64,000 nt of DNA from Neofamilia massiliensis (GCF_001299475.1 NZ_CYUJ01000002.1:778258-842257), one strand, 5' to 3'. Positions 16,849-25,755 are shown, numbered from the stretch's first letter. Translations and numbers: made by a program. The notes: generated by a model from the letters alone, not told the origin.

Positions 16849-17328
16849 ATGAAAGACAGAAAACAAATTAAGGTTTTACAATTTATTTTAGTTATTTTAG
16901 GTTTAGTAATGCTCTATGCGGCTATTGCAGTTTTGCCTCAGTTAGTTGACTTTTCTATTGAAACTTATAGGGAGATTGCCTACCTAGCAAAACCTGTAAA
17001 TATTTTAGTTTTAATTTCTGCTTTTCCATTTTTTGTGGTACTAATAGAATCTTTTTTTCTAACAACTTATATTTTATCAGATGATATTTATACTGCTAAG
17101 CCGCTAAAATCACTAAATATTGTAGCTATTTCTAGTATTACAATATTGGTTTTATTTATTATCATAACCATATTATTTATTTCTAATGACTATTTTACTC
17201 CTTTACTTGCAGTTATTCTTTTTCTAGTTATTATTTCATCTTTGGTGATAGCAGTTTTTTCTAGAATTTTATATATTTTAGTTAAAAAGGCAACCATTCT
17301 CAAAGAAGATAATGACTTAACAATATGA
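16849..17328 (+). CDS. DUF2975 membrane protein
   Basis: 159 residues with four predicted membrane segments (about 10-30, 47-70, 88-112, 118-142). The pattern fits DUF2975, a family nearly always encoded next to a small YozG-type helix-turn-helix protein, as here. Function unknown. The pair probably acts as membrane sensor and regulator, an inference from linkage only. The stop overlaps the ribosome site of the regulator. Confidence 0.75.
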   Translation: MKDRKQIKVLQFILVILGLVMLYAAIAVLPQLVDFSIETYREIAYLAKPVNILVLISAFPFFVVLIESFFLTTYILSDDIYTAKPLKSLNIVAISSITILVLFIIITILFISNDYFTPLLAVILFLVIISSLVIAVFSRILYILVKKATILKEDNDLTI

Positions 17329-17338
17329 GGTGAGTGAA

Positions 17339-17548
17339 TTGATTATTGTTAATTTAGATGAAATGTTAGAAAAAAGAAATATGTCTGTTACAGAGTTAAG
17401 TGAAAGAGTGGGAATCACCATGGCAAATATTTCTATTTTAAAAAATAACAAAGCCAAGGCCATTAGGTTTACTACCCTAGAAGCTATATGCAAGGTCCTT
17501 GAATGCCAGCCAGGTGATATTTTAGAATTTGTAGATGATGAGGAATAG
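17339..17548 (+). CDS. YozG-like Xre family transcriptional regulator
   Basis: A single helix-turn-helix domain of about 69 residues: the MSVTELSERVGITMANISIL segment, then KAIRFTTLEAICKVLECQPGDILEF, the hallmark of this Cro/CI subfamily. GTG at 17330 is in frame and would add three residues, but TGAGGTGA is better spaced for TTG at 17339, giving an MIIVNLDEML start as in relatives. Linked to the DUF2975 gene upstream; the regulated genes are unknown, perhaps the same unit. Confidence 0.85.
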   Translation: MIIVNLDEMLEKRNMSVTELSERVGITMANISILKNNKAKAIRFTTLEAICKVLECQPGDILEFVDDEE

Positions 17549-17551
17549 ATT

Positions 17552-18301
17552 ATGAAAATAGTATTTTTGTGTATAATGGGTTTTGTTGCAGCAATTGTCG
17601 ATGCTATTGCAGGTGGAAGTGGTTTAATAACAATACCTGCCTATATGATTGCTGGCCTTGACCCTCACGTTCTATTGGGAACAAATAAATTTGCTTCAGT
17701 TGCAGGAACATCTATGTCGACCTATACTTATGCAAGGTCTGATAAAATAGATTGGTCTTTAATGCTAAGGCTAGCTCCATTTTCTTTAATAGGGGCAATG
17801 TTAGGGGTAAATACTGTTTTAAAAGTTGATTCAACTATTTTAGAGCCAATAATTTTAGTTATTTTAATTCTGGTTGGGATATATACAATGTTGAAAAAAG
17901 ACATTGGTCTCGTGAATAATTATCAGGGCTTTAATTCAACTAGTTTAAAAAAAGGAATTCTTGTGGCCTTGGCTCTAGGCTTTTATGATGGATTTTTTGG
18001 ACCAGGAACTGGAACCTTTATTATTTTTTCCCTTATTAAAGTTTTTGGCTTTTCATTTGTGATGGCTAGTGCAAACTCTAAAGTTTTAAATTTATCATCT
18101 AACTTTATGAGTTTAATCTTATTTGCAATTAATAAAAAAATAAATTACTCTATAGGAATACCTGTTGCAATTTCTATGATGCTTGGTGCCTTTGTAGGTT
18201 CTAGGCTAGTAGTAGACAAGGGAGATAAATTTGTAAAACCGATTTTTATTATTATGGCCCTTGCAGCAGCGGTAAAAGTTTTTTATGGGATGGTATTTTA
18301 A
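17552..18301 (+). CDS. TauE/SafE family sulfite exporter-like permease
   Basis: 249 residues, about eight membrane segments, with the family repeat motif near the N-terminus (VDAIAGGSGLITIPAY, LLGTNKFASVAGT) and again in the second half (YDGFFGPGTGTF, ANSKVLNLSSNF). TauE/SafE proteins are thought to export sulfite or organosulfonates; the substrate here is unknown. The apbE start follows four bases after the stop. Confidence 0.88.
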   Translation: MKIVFLCIMGFVAAIVDAIAGGSGLITIPAYMIAGLDPHVLLGTNKFASVAGTSMSTYTYARSDKIDWSLMLRLAPFSLIGAMLGVNTVLKVDSTILEPIILVILILVGIYTMLKKDIGLVNNYQGFNSTSLKKGILVALALGFYDGFFGPGTGTFIIFSLIKVFGFSFVMASANSKVLNLSSNFMSLILFAINKKINYSIGIPVAISMMLGAFVGSRLVVDKGDKFVKPIFIIMALAAAVKVFYGMVF

Positions 18302-18305
18302 TTTT

Positions 18306-19406
18306 ATGAAAAGATTTTTTTTGATTTTAATTTGTGCTTTAACTTTGACTTTAACTTCTTGTCAAAAAAAAGAAGTAATAGAGGATAAGTACACTTATAA
18401 TTTTTTTGGAACTTTTGATACAGTAGTTTATACAGTTATGTATGCAGAAAATGAAGAAAAAGCCAAGGAATATAATGATTTTATAGAAAAAAGATTTAAC
18501 GACTTGCACAAAAAATTTGACAAGTATAACAACTATGACGGAATTAATAACTGCAAGACCATTAACGATATGGCAGGAAAGGAAGCTGTAAAAGTTTCTG
18601 ATGAACTTTTTGATCTTATTGAAAAGTCTATTAAATACTATAAGGACTATTCAGATGAAGCTGATATATCCTTAGGTGCACTTTTAAATGTTTGGTCTGA
18701 CTATAGAGATTTAAACCAAAATTTAGATGCAAGTGATGATATAAAAGATGATGACCTTTTGCCAAGCCAAGAAGAACTAGAAAAGGCAAATTCTTTTACA
18801 GGAATGGAGCAGATCCATCTTGATCCAGAAAATAAAACGGTTTATATAGATAATGACAATACTCAGATTGACCTAGGTGCAATTGCTAAAGGTTATGCAG
18901 TTGAGCTTGTTTGTAGAGAAGTAGAAGAACTAGGATGTGATTCACTACTAATTAGCGCAGGAGGCAATGTAAAGTCTATTGGTCATCCTAATGACGGAAT
19001 TAGAGCAAGATGGGGAGTAGGAATTCAAAATCCAGATATATTATTTCCTAAAGAAGGTGAATCTAATATACTTGAAACTATATTTGTATCTGGTCAAAGT
19101 GTTGTTACTAGTGGAGACTATCAAAGATATTTTGTAGTTGATGGAAAAGTTTATCACCATTTAATTGACAAAGATACCCTATATCCTGGTGATTATTTTA
19201 GGGCAGTAACTGTTGTAACAGAAGACTCAGCCCTAGCTGACTTTATGTCCACAGTTATTTATTTAATGCCATACGAAGAGGGCAGAGCCTTAGTAGATAA
19301 CAATAAGGATGTTGATGCTCTTTGGATAATGAAGGATGGATCAGTTGTAGCCAGTGATGGAATGAAAGAAATTATGCTTTCAGAAGGGGCAACAGGTGCA
19401 AAATAG
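18306..19406 (+). CDS. apbE: FAD:protein FMN transferase ApbE, lipoprotein
   Basis: 366 residues. A signal peptide ends in the lipobox LTSC, so the enzyme is anchored on the outer face of the membrane. Family motifs include GAIAKGYAVE, LISAGGNV, the TSGDYQRYF segment and HHLIDKDTLYPG. ApbE moves FMN from FAD onto a threonine of target proteins; RnfD and RnfG at 37-38.6 kb carry such sites. An upstream in-frame ATG at 18285 lies inside tauE and would hide the signal peptide. The ribosome site is weak. Confidence 0.93.
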   Translation: MKRFFLILICALTLTLTSCQKKEVIEDKYTYNFFGTFDTVVYTVMYAENEEKAKEYNDFIEKRFNDLHKKFDKYNNYDGINNCKTINDMAGKEAVKVSDELFDLIEKSIKYYKDYSDEADISLGALLNVWSDYRDLNQNLDASDDIKDDDLLPSQEELEKANSFTGMEQIHLDPENKTVYIDNDNTQIDLGAIAKGYAVELVCREVEELGCDSLLISAGGNVKSIGHPNDGIRARWGVGIQNPDILFPKEGESNILETIFVSGQSVVTSGDYQRYFVVDGKVYHHLIDKDTLYPGDYFRAVTVVTEDSALADFMSTVIYLMPYEEGRALVDNNKDVDALWIMKDGSVVASDGMKEIMLSEGATGAK

Positions 19407-19407
19407 A

Positions 19408-19878
19408 ATGTTTAAAAACAATATAAGAGTTTTCTTTTCATATTTTTTAATAATTCTTCTAAGCTTTGTCTTATTATTTTTTCTAAATAAGTTATTTGTA
19501 AATTCAATGATTAGACTTGATAACCTTTTAATCAAAGGGTTCTTCCTCTTAATTTATTTTTTATTTTTTTATTTATTAGGTAAAATAGTAAGCATAAAAG
19601 AAAATCCTAGGACTGACTTTTTTTCTTTTATTTTTGTTTTTATATTTGGCCTTATTGTTTTAGGTCTAGCTAGTTTGTCTGGAAGTCTAGCTATGGAGGA
19701 CAATTTAAATATTATTATTTTGCCAGCCCAAGTTTTTTTAAGTCCTTATATTTTTGTTTTATCAATTTTTGGGAAGAGGATTGGCTTTATAAATTATATC
19801 ATTTTATCTATATTGTTTTCGATTTTAATTGGATTTTCAACTAAGAGAAAGAGAGTTGTTCATAGGTATAAGAGATAA
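19408..19878 (+). CDS. Uncharacterised four-helix membrane protein
   Basis: 156 residues with four predicted membrane segments (about 9-30, 40-58, 72-92, 104-150 in two parts) and a basic C-terminal tail (TKRKRVVHRYKR). Not recognised. GTG at 19396 is in frame inside apbE, but ATG at 19408 directly after the apbE stop is more likely. It is last in the TauE-ApbE run and is followed by a bidirectional terminator. A link with ApbE is possible but unsupported. Confidence 0.6.
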   Translation: MFKNNIRVFFSYFLIILLSFVLLFFLNKLFVNSMIRLDNLLIKGFFLLIYFLFFYLLGKIVSIKENPRTDFFSFIFVFIFGLIVLGLASLSGSLAMEDNLNIIILPAQVFLSPYIFVLSIFGKRIGFINYIILSILFSILIGFSTKRKRVVHRYKR

Positions 19879-19909
19879 AAAAATCCCAGTTTTGAACTGG
19901 GACTTTTTA
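19877..19909. terminator. Bidirectional terminator, membrane protein / CofE-like gene
   Basis: TCCCAGTT (19884-19891) pairs with AACTGGGA (19895-19902) around a TTG loop. TTTTT follows on the plus side and seven A precede it, giving T on the minus strand. It sits between two convergent genes. Confidence 0.9.
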
Positions 19910-19912
19910 TTT

Positions 19913-21097
19913 TTATTCACTTGCAAAATTATCAAAGTATCCTTGGACTAAGACAACTGGTGTGCCTTTGTCTCCTGAACCAGACATTAAATCACATAAG
20001 GATCCTAAAAGGTCTGTTATTTGTCTAGGAGTAGTTCCTAGAGATTCTGCTCTTGAAAATAAGTCTTGGTCTTTAGCGTAAATTTTTTGTTTTATCATGT
20101 TAACTGCTTCTTCTCCGTAGACATTTTCAAGTTCAGTATCTGCAATGTATTTAATTTTAATTTCATTTGGAATTCCCTTTAGTCCTTCAGTAAAAGCAGG
20201 GGACACAACTGGGTCAGCTAGCTCCCAAATTTTTCCCACAGGGTCTCTAAAGGCTCCGTCTCCATAAATCATAACTTCTACCTTAACTCCATAGAAGTCT
20301 AAAAATTTTTTTTGTATAGCTTCAACATATTGTTGGCCATCTCTAGGAAATAATTTTAGCTCATTATCAGAAGCTAGGTTAGATCCTAAAACTCCGTATT
20401 GAGGATTATAACCAGATCCATTTACTGGATTATTTAAAATATCATCAAGAGTGTAAACTTTTTTTGCTCCGGCTTCTTCTAGAAGTCTTTTTGTTCTTTT
20501 TCTAGTGTGAATGTCTGCAGCCAAAACTTCATCTGTATAGTCAAGGATTACTCTGGGATCATTGGCAAAAATAATTTCTAAATTATCTCCTCCAATGTCC
20601 TTGTACATTCTTACATAGTCAATGCCAGTAAATTCATGATAGACTTCTTTTCCGAAAAGATCTCTATAATCTTTTTCAGTTAAAATCTTATCATAGGGAT
20701 TTATTTTAAGCTCATCTAACTTATCTAAACTCATTAAATGGTTACCAACTTCATCTGATGGATAACTTAGTAAGAGGGTAACTTTTTTCCCACTTTCGAC
20801 AATTCCCTTTAAAATCAAAGAAAATCTATTTCTAGAAAGAATTGGGAAGACTACACCTATATGGGCATCAAACATATCGTCAATATCTTTAGCTATATCA
20901 GATGTTGTACAGTAATTTCCTTGGGCTCTAGCAACTAGAGATTCAGTAATTCCAATAACATCCTTATCTTTAAGCTGTAGTTTTTCAGCTTCAACTGCCA
21001 ATGCAACTGAGTGAAAAACAATATCAACAACATTGTCTCCTTCTCTAACTATAGGAGTTCTTATACCTCTTGCAACTGTTCCTTGAGTTCTACTCAT
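19913..21097 (-). CDS. CofE-like gamma-glutamyl ligase family protein (F420-0:glutamate ligase domain)
   Basis: 394 residues whose N-terminal part matches the CofE/FbiB glutamate ligase fold: DKDVIGITESLVARAQGN resembles the conserved DVvVVaqKivSkaEGr region. CofE adds gamma-linked glutamates to coenzyme F420-0 in methanogens and actinobacteria. Firmicutes without F420 carry long homologues of unknown substrate. Here it lies two bases downstream of 5-formyl-THF cyclo-ligase in one minus-strand operon, which suggests, without proof, a folate-like acceptor. No other F420 gene is in the window. Confidence 0.7.
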   Translation of the reverse strand: MSRTQGTVARGIRTPIVREGDNVVDIVFHSVALAVEAEKLQLKDKDVIGITESLVARAQGNYCTTSDIAKDIDDMFDAHIGVVFPILSRNRFSLILKGIVESGKKVTLLLSYPSDEVGNHLMSLDKLDELKINPYDKILTEKDYRDLFGKEVYHEFTGIDYVRMYKDIGGDNLEIIFANDPRVILDYTDEVLAADIHTRKRTKRLLEEAGAKKVYTLDDILNNPVNGSGYNPQYGVLGSNLASDNELKLFPRDGQQYVEAIQKKFLDFYGVKVEVMIYGDGAFRDPVGKIWELADPVVSPAFTEGLKGIPNEIKIKYIADTELENVYGEEAVNMIKQKIYAKDQDLFSRAESLGTTPRQITDLLGSLCDLMSGSGDKGTPVVLVQGYFDNFASE

Positions 21098-21099
21098 AA

Positions 21100-21669
21100 T
21101 TATTTCCTTTCTATTGTTCTCACATCTGTTATAATTTCATCTAAACTAACATCGTGAGGTTCAAAGTCTACATGTTCAACTAATTGAAAATCAAAACAAA
21201 TTCCAATTTTTTTAGCAGTTACGCTTTCTTGACTTAAAAATTTATCATAATAGCCACCGCCATAACCAATTCTATAAAAATTTTCTCCAAAAATCAATCC
21301 TGGTACAAGAACTAAATCTAGTAGCTTTGGATCGACAATATTAATCTTTTCTACAGGTTGGGCAAGAATATTATAATAACCAAGTTCTAAATCGTCAAAT
21401 GAATTTAATTTGCTGGCGTACATTATATTTTTTTCTTCATCTATAAAGGGAATGTAAATATTTTTCCCTGATGAAGTTGAATTTTTGATGAAATCATGGG
21501 TAAATAATTCTGTACCAAAACTAACAAAGACAAAAATATTTTTTGAATTTTTATAATCATTACTAGCTATAAGCTTTGCAATAACTTGTTTTGACAATTC
21601 TTTTCTTTTTTTGACATCCAAGGTTCTTCTTTTTTCTTTCATTACTTTTCTTAACACATTTTTATTCAT
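21100..21669 (-). CDS. 5-formyltetrahydrofolate cyclo-ligase
   Basis: Converts 5-formyl-THF to 5,10-methenyl-THF with ATP in the cytoplasm. The 189 residues have the family N-terminus (LRKVMKEKRRTLD), IYIPFIDEEK, DLVLVPGLIFGENFYRIG and the phosphate-binding RIGYGGGYYDKFL loop. The ATG is preceded by a GGTGATGATAA sequence, a weak ribosome site. First gene of the two-gene minus-strand unit with the CofE-like ligase. Confidence 0.93.
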   Translation of the reverse strand: MNKNVLRKVMKEKRRTLDVKKRKELSKQVIAKLIASNDYKNSKNIFVFVSFGTELFTHDFIKNSTSSGKNIYIPFIDEEKNIMYASKLNSFDDLELGYYNILAQPVEKINIVDPKLLDLVLVPGLIFGENFYRIGYGGGYYDKFLSQESVTAKKIGICFDFQLVEHVDFEPHDVSLDEIITDVRTIERK

Positions 21670-21698
21670 TTATCATCACCACTTTTAATTTTACCTTT

Positions 21699-21727
21699 AT
21701 TATACTATAATATTGTGTGGATGACTA
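21699..21727 (-). promoter_or_regulatory. Predicted promoter of the 5-FCL/CofE-like operon
   Basis: On the minus strand, TAGTCA (21727 to 21722) and TATAAT (21704 to 21699) with 17 bases between, 30 bases before the 5-FCL start. The region overlaps the -10 of the divergent ftsE promoter. Confidence 0.45.
21706..21711 (+). promoter_or_regulatory. Candidate -10 of ftsEX operon
   Basis: Consensus TATAAT at 21706-21711, 31 bases before the ftsE ATG. The -35 at the right distance (TTTTAA at 21683-21688) is poor. It is nested with the divergent minus-strand promoter. Confidence 0.35.
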
Positions 21728-21742
21728 TTATGAAGGGAAATT

Positions 21743-22429
21743 ATGATTAGATTAGAAAATGTTTTAAAAAAATATGACAATGGTGTCATAGCCTTAAACA
21801 ATATAAATTTAAATATAAAACTTGGAGAATTTGTATTTTTAATTGGTCCAAGTGGTGCAGGTAAGTCAACTCTGTTAAAACTATTGTCCCATGAAGAACT
21901 TCCAACTAAAGGAAGTATTTTTATAGACAATATAAATATTACAAAACTTTCCAGAAGACAGGTTCCATTTCACAGGAGAAAATTAGGCATAGTCTTTCAA
22001 GACTTTAAATTACTTCCTAATAAAACTGTTTATGAAAATGTAGCTTATGCATTAGAAATTGTTGGAGCCAGTGGGGCGGATATAAAAAGGCAGGTTCCAA
22101 ATGTCTTGGCCTTAGTAAACTTATACGACAGGGCGAAATCATATCCAAATCAACTATCAGGTGGCGAGCTTCAAAGAGTTGCTATAGCAAGAGCAGTTGT
22201 AAACAAACCAAAGCTTTTATTGGCAGATGAACCTACAGGAAATTTAGACGAAGATACTGCATATGAAATAATGGAAATACTTGATAACATTAATAAAAAT
22301 GGAACTACAGTTATTATGGCAACACATGCAAAGAATATAGTTGACCAGTATCAAAAAAGAGTTATAAGAATTGATAATGGAATTGTAGCTAGAGATGATA
22401 TAGGAGGCTATTATTATGAGGAGCCTTAG
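21743..22429 (+). CDS. ftsE: Cell division ATP-binding protein FtsE
   Basis: ABC ATPase of 228 residues. Walker A GPSGAGKST (about 36-44), signature LSGGELQR, Walker B LLLADEPTGNLD and switch His in MATHAKNIV are all intact. With FtsX it couples ATP hydrolysis to activation of a periplasmic or extracellular wall hydrolase at the division site. It overlaps ftsX by 14 bases. First gene of ftsE-ftsX-M23-ctpA. Confidence 0.97.
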   Translation: MIRLENVLKKYDNGVIALNNINLNIKLGEFVFLIGPSGAGKSTLLKLLSHEELPTKGSIFIDNINITKLSRRQVPFHRRKLGIVFQDFKLLPNKTVYENVAYALEIVGASGADIKRQVPNVLALVNLYDRAKSYPNQLSGGELQRVAIARAVVNKPKLLLADEPTGNLDEDTAYEIMEILDNINKNGTTVIMATHAKNIVDQYQKRVIRIDNGIVARDDIGGYYYEEP

Positions 22430-23315
22430 ATCTTTTAAGTCAATGCTAATTAACGGCTTTACAAGTATTTGGAGAAATAAGGCTATGGGCTTTATTTCTA
22501 TTTTGACTATTTTTGCCGTAATGTTAATTATGGGAATTTTGCTTTTAGGTGTTTTAAATATAAATAACTATGTTAATAATATAAACCAAAGCTTAGACAA
22601 GATAGTTGTTTACTTTAACGATGATGCCAGCTTTAAACAAGTTGATAAATTAATGGAAAAGCTTAGTAAGAGAGAAGAAGTCGAAGAAATTGTTTATATT
22701 TCTAAAGATCAAGCCATGGTTGACGCAAAAGAAATGTTTAAAGAAAAAGGCTTTGTCTTAAATGGCATTGAAAAAAACCCTCTTCCATCATCTATGGAAA
22801 TAAAAGTATCTGATATATCCTATGCTGAAGAGCTAGTTAATGAGCTAGAAGGCAATAAGCTAGTTGAAGACAGCAGGTATTTTCAAGATTGGATTAACAG
22901 ATTTATTAAAATAGATAGAGCCATTAAAATTGGTTCCTTTGTAAGCTTTATAATAATTGTTAGCTTATCTGTTTTTGTAATATCAAATATTATTAAAGTT
23001 GCGATTTCATCTAGGGGAACTGAAATTGAAATTATGAAAATAGTTGGAGCAAGTGAATCTTATATAAAGGGTCCTTTTATTATGGAAGGACTTTTCTATT
23101 CACTGTTAGGAGCTATACTTGCTTTAGTGGCTATTATAAAACTTTATGAAATGTTTATTGGCCAATATGGACCTAGTATTTTTGAGTACTTGTCTTTTAC
23201 TTTAGTAGATATAGCGGATATAAAAAGTGATTTAATTAGCATATTTATTGCAATTTCACTTGGAATTGGAACAATTGGAAGTATAGCTTCCCTAAGAAAA
23301 TATTTAAAGGTGTAA
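22416..23315 (+). CDS. ftsX: Cell division protein FtsX
   Basis: Permease-like partner of FtsE, 299 residues. Four membrane segments (about 22-45, 170-195, 220-245, 265-290), with the large extracellular loop between the first and second that contacts the wall hydrolase. The segment RGTEIEIMKIVGASESYIKGPFIMEG is the FtsX family cytoplasmic coupling region. The start lies within the end of ftsE. Confidence 0.96.
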   Translation: MRSLRSFKSMLINGFTSIWRNKAMGFISILTIFAVMLIMGILLLGVLNINNYVNNINQSLDKIVVYFNDDASFKQVDKLMEKLSKREEVEEIVYISKDQAMVDAKEMFKEKGFVLNGIEKNPLPSSMEIKVSDISYAEELVNELEGNKLVEDSRYFQDWINRFIKIDRAIKIGSFVSFIIIVSLSVFVISNIIKVAISSRGTEIEIMKIVGASESYIKGPFIMEGLFYSLLGAILALVAIIKLYEMFIGQYGPSIFEYLSFTLVDIADIKSDLISIFIAISLGIGTIGSIASLRKYLKV

Positions 23316-23319
23316 ATTT

Positions 23320-24516
23320 ATGAAGTATGTAAAAAAGTTAATTTTATTTGTACTTGCCTTGGTGTTATTTACTAGTAATACAGTATTTGCTGATGCTAAA
23401 CTTGATTCTCTTAAGGACAAGAAAAAGCAAATGGACGAAAAGGTTCAAAATCAAGAAAGTCAAATCCAAGGTCTTAATCTTCAACTGGACCAAGTCCACC
23501 AAGAGATTAGAGATTTAGACTTTAAAATAATGACATCCCAAGATGAATTAGATAAAATTAACCAGCAGCTTTTAGACTTAGAAGAATCAATTGCAAAAAA
23601 TGAAGAAAACTTAGCCAAGGCCAAGGAAAAATTATCTTCAAAAGAAGAGGACCTTAACACTAGGCTAAGAGAAGAATACAAAAATGGGTCTTATGTGTTT
23701 TTAGAAATTTTAATGGACTCATCAAGTATTTCAGATATGTTAAAAAGGCTTGATGTTGTTACAAACATATTAAATCAAGATAGAGAGCTTTTAAAATTTA
23801 CCAATAAGCAAATTGCTTATATTAGAGATACTGAAAATAAATTAAAGGAACAAAAAGCTGAGTACAAAGAAAAGCTAGCAGCTGAAGAAAGAAAAAAAGC
23901 AGAACTAGAAGCAAACAACAAAAAGAAATTAGAGTTTATGGCTATTCTTCAAGAAGACAAGGTTCAAGCTGAAGCTGAGTATAACGAATTTGTAAAGCTA
24001 ACTCAGTCTTTAGATGCTGAAATTGTAAAGCTTGAAAAAGAATTAGAAGAAAAGAGAAAAGCTGAAGAAGCTAGGAGAAAAGCTGAAGAAGAAAGAAGAA
24101 AGGCAGCTGGTGAAGTTGTTCGCGGAAGTGGTCAACTTTCATGGCCAGTACCAGGATATTCTAGTATATCTTCTTATTATGGCTATAGAGTTCATCCCAT
24201 TTTCAATACAAAAAAATTTCATGCTGGTATAGATATTCCAGCTCCAATGGGAACACCTGTTAAAGCAGCTATGAGTGGTATAGTAATATTTTCAGGCTGG
24301 CAAGGTGGTTATGGAAATGTTGTAATGATATCTCATGGTGGTGACCTTGTAACTGTTTATGCCCACAATTCTTCAAATAAGGTTAGTGTTGGCGATTACG
24401 TTGACAGGGGACAAACTATTTCTTTAATGGGTTCAACTGGATTTTCGACAGGTTCTCATAGTCACTTTGAAGTTAGAATTAATGGATCTACCGTAAATCC
24501 ATTAGCTTATTTATAA
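23320..24516 (+). CDS. Coiled-coil M23 peptidoglycan endopeptidase (EnvC/PcsB-like)
   Basis: 398 residues: signal peptide (1-24, ending SNTVFADA), long coiled coil (about 27-265, rich in Lys/Glu/Gln heptads) and a C-terminal LytM domain. Zinc ligands are present in the HAGIDI segment (about 301-306) and in HSHFE. The gene directly follows ftsX, so it is the likely hydrolase controlled by FtsEX through the coiled coil, as for CwlO, PcsB or EnvC in other species. The intact zinc site predicts an active enzyme, unlike E. coli EnvC, which only activates amidases. Confidence 0.92.
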   Translation: MKYVKKLILFVLALVLFTSNTVFADAKLDSLKDKKKQMDEKVQNQESQIQGLNLQLDQVHQEIRDLDFKIMTSQDELDKINQQLLDLEESIAKNEENLAKAKEKLSSKEEDLNTRLREEYKNGSYVFLEILMDSSSISDMLKRLDVVTNILNQDRELLKFTNKQIAYIRDTENKLKEQKAEYKEKLAAEERKKAELEANNKKKLEFMAILQEDKVQAEAEYNEFVKLTQSLDAEIVKLEKELEEKRKAEEARRKAEEERRKAAGEVVRGSGQLSWPVPGYSSISSYYGYRVHPIFNTKKFHAGIDIPAPMGTPVKAAMSGIVIFSGWQGGYGNVVMISHGGDLVTVYAHNSSNKVSVGDYVDRGQTISLMGSTGFSTGSHSHFEVRINGSTVNPLAYL

Positions 24517-24528
24517 GGAGTAATTGTG

Positions 24529-25728
24529 ATGAAAAAAAGCAAAATTTTTTTATTGGTTTTAATAATTATTTTAACTAACCTTATAACCTTTAACCTTGGT
24601 AGAAATCTTAATTCTTATACTTTAGCTGCTAACAAAGGTGATGTTGATAAAATAGAAAGTGACCAAGTTAATAAGTTAATTTATCTAGAAAATTATATTA
24701 ACAGTTACTATTTAAGAGATGTCACAAAAGAAGACCTATATACTGGCCAACTTAAAGGAATGGTTGCAGCCTTAAATGATCCTTATTCACAATATTTAAC
24801 AGAAGAGGAATTTAATGAGTTGATGGAAGATACTACTGGAACATTTTTTGGCATAGGAGTTTATATAAGTTCTTCTAATGGCTATGTAACTGTAGTAAGT
24901 CCTATTAGAAATACACCAGCTGAAGAAGCAGGCCTATTGCCAGGAGATATTATTTTAAAAGTTGATGGAGTAGAGGTAAGTGGAGAAGACGTCTCTAAGG
25001 CATCAAAGCTTATTAAAGGGAAAAAAGGAACAGATGTCTTACTTACCATTGTGAGAAAAGACGAAAATGAAAAGCCAAATACCTTTGATTTAAAAGTAAG
25101 ACGAGATGAAATTGAAGTTATTACAGTAAATTCAAAAACTCTTGAAAATAATATTCTCTATATTAGTATTTCACAATTTAATGATAATACTTATAAAGAG
25201 TTTGCCCAAGCACTAGAAGAGATTAAAGCTGACACAAAGGGAATAATTTTAGATTTAAGATCAAATCCTGGTGGTCTTTTAGATGCTTGTAGGAATGTTG
25301 CAGATACTTTACTGCCTGAAGGACTAATTTATTATACCAAGGACAGGCAAGGACAAATTATAGATGAAGGTATTTCAGATGCTAACATGGTAGACCTGCC
25401 AATGGTAACATTAATTAATGGAGGATCTGCATCTGCTTCTGAAATTTTATCAGGTGCTCTAAGAGACCACAAGAGATCTATTCTAATAGGAGAAAAATCT
25501 TTTGGCAAAGGTGTAGTTCAAACAATAAATAGATTTTCGACAAGGGATGGAATTAAACTAACAATATCTGAATACTTTACACCAAATGGAATATCTATTC
25601 ATGAAAAGGGTATAGTACCAGATGTAGAGGTTAAATTAGACGATAAAACTACAATAATTGGTGTAGAAAACTTAGAAAACGACAATCAACTACAAAGGGC
25701 TATTGAAGAATTAAAAAAGATTATTTAA
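24529..25728 (+). CDS. ctpA: C-terminal processing serine protease, S41 family
   Basis: About 399 residues: N-terminal membrane anchor (6-25), a PDZ domain (about 100-175, GFFGIGVYI-like entry, LPGDIILKVDG) and the S41 catalytic core with the Ser in GGSASASEIL and Lys in SFGKGVVQ. It degrades or trims envelope proteins. Following FtsEX and the hydrolase, it may control hydrolase levels, an inference from position. GTG at 24526 is an alternative start; AAGGAG is eight bases before the ATG. A hairpin follows the stop. Confidence 0.93.
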   Translation: MKKSKIFLLVLIIILTNLITFNLGRNLNSYTLAANKGDVDKIESDQVNKLIYLENYINSYYLRDVTKEDLYTGQLKGMVAALNDPYSQYLTEEEFNELMEDTTGTFFGIGVYISSSNGYVTVVSPIRNTPAEEAGLLPGDIILKVDGVEVSGEDVSKASKLIKGKKGTDVLLTIVRKDENEKPNTFDLKVRRDEIEVITVNSKTLENNILYISISQFNDNTYKEFAQALEEIKADTKGIILDLRSNPGGLLDACRNVADTLLPEGLIYYTKDRQGQIIDEGISDANMVDLPMVTLINGGSASASEILSGALRDHKRSILIGEKSFGKGVVQTINRFSTRDGIKLTISEYFTPNGISIHEKGIVPDVEVKLDDKTTIIGVENLENDNQLQRAIEELKKII

Positions 25729-25755
25729 GTCGGCAGTTTTGTCGACTTTCTTTAT
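25727..25755 (+). terminator. Probable terminator after ctpA
   Basis: AAGTCG (25727-25732) pairs with CGACTT (25743-25748) with a weak inner CA/TG, followed by a T-rich stretch. The left arm overlaps the ctpA stop codon. Moderate strength. Confidence 0.6.

Noticed and set aside
19913-21097. Evidence for coenzyme F420 biosynthesis
   Set aside because: Only the CofE-like gene is seen; cofC, cofD, cofG and cofH are not in the window.
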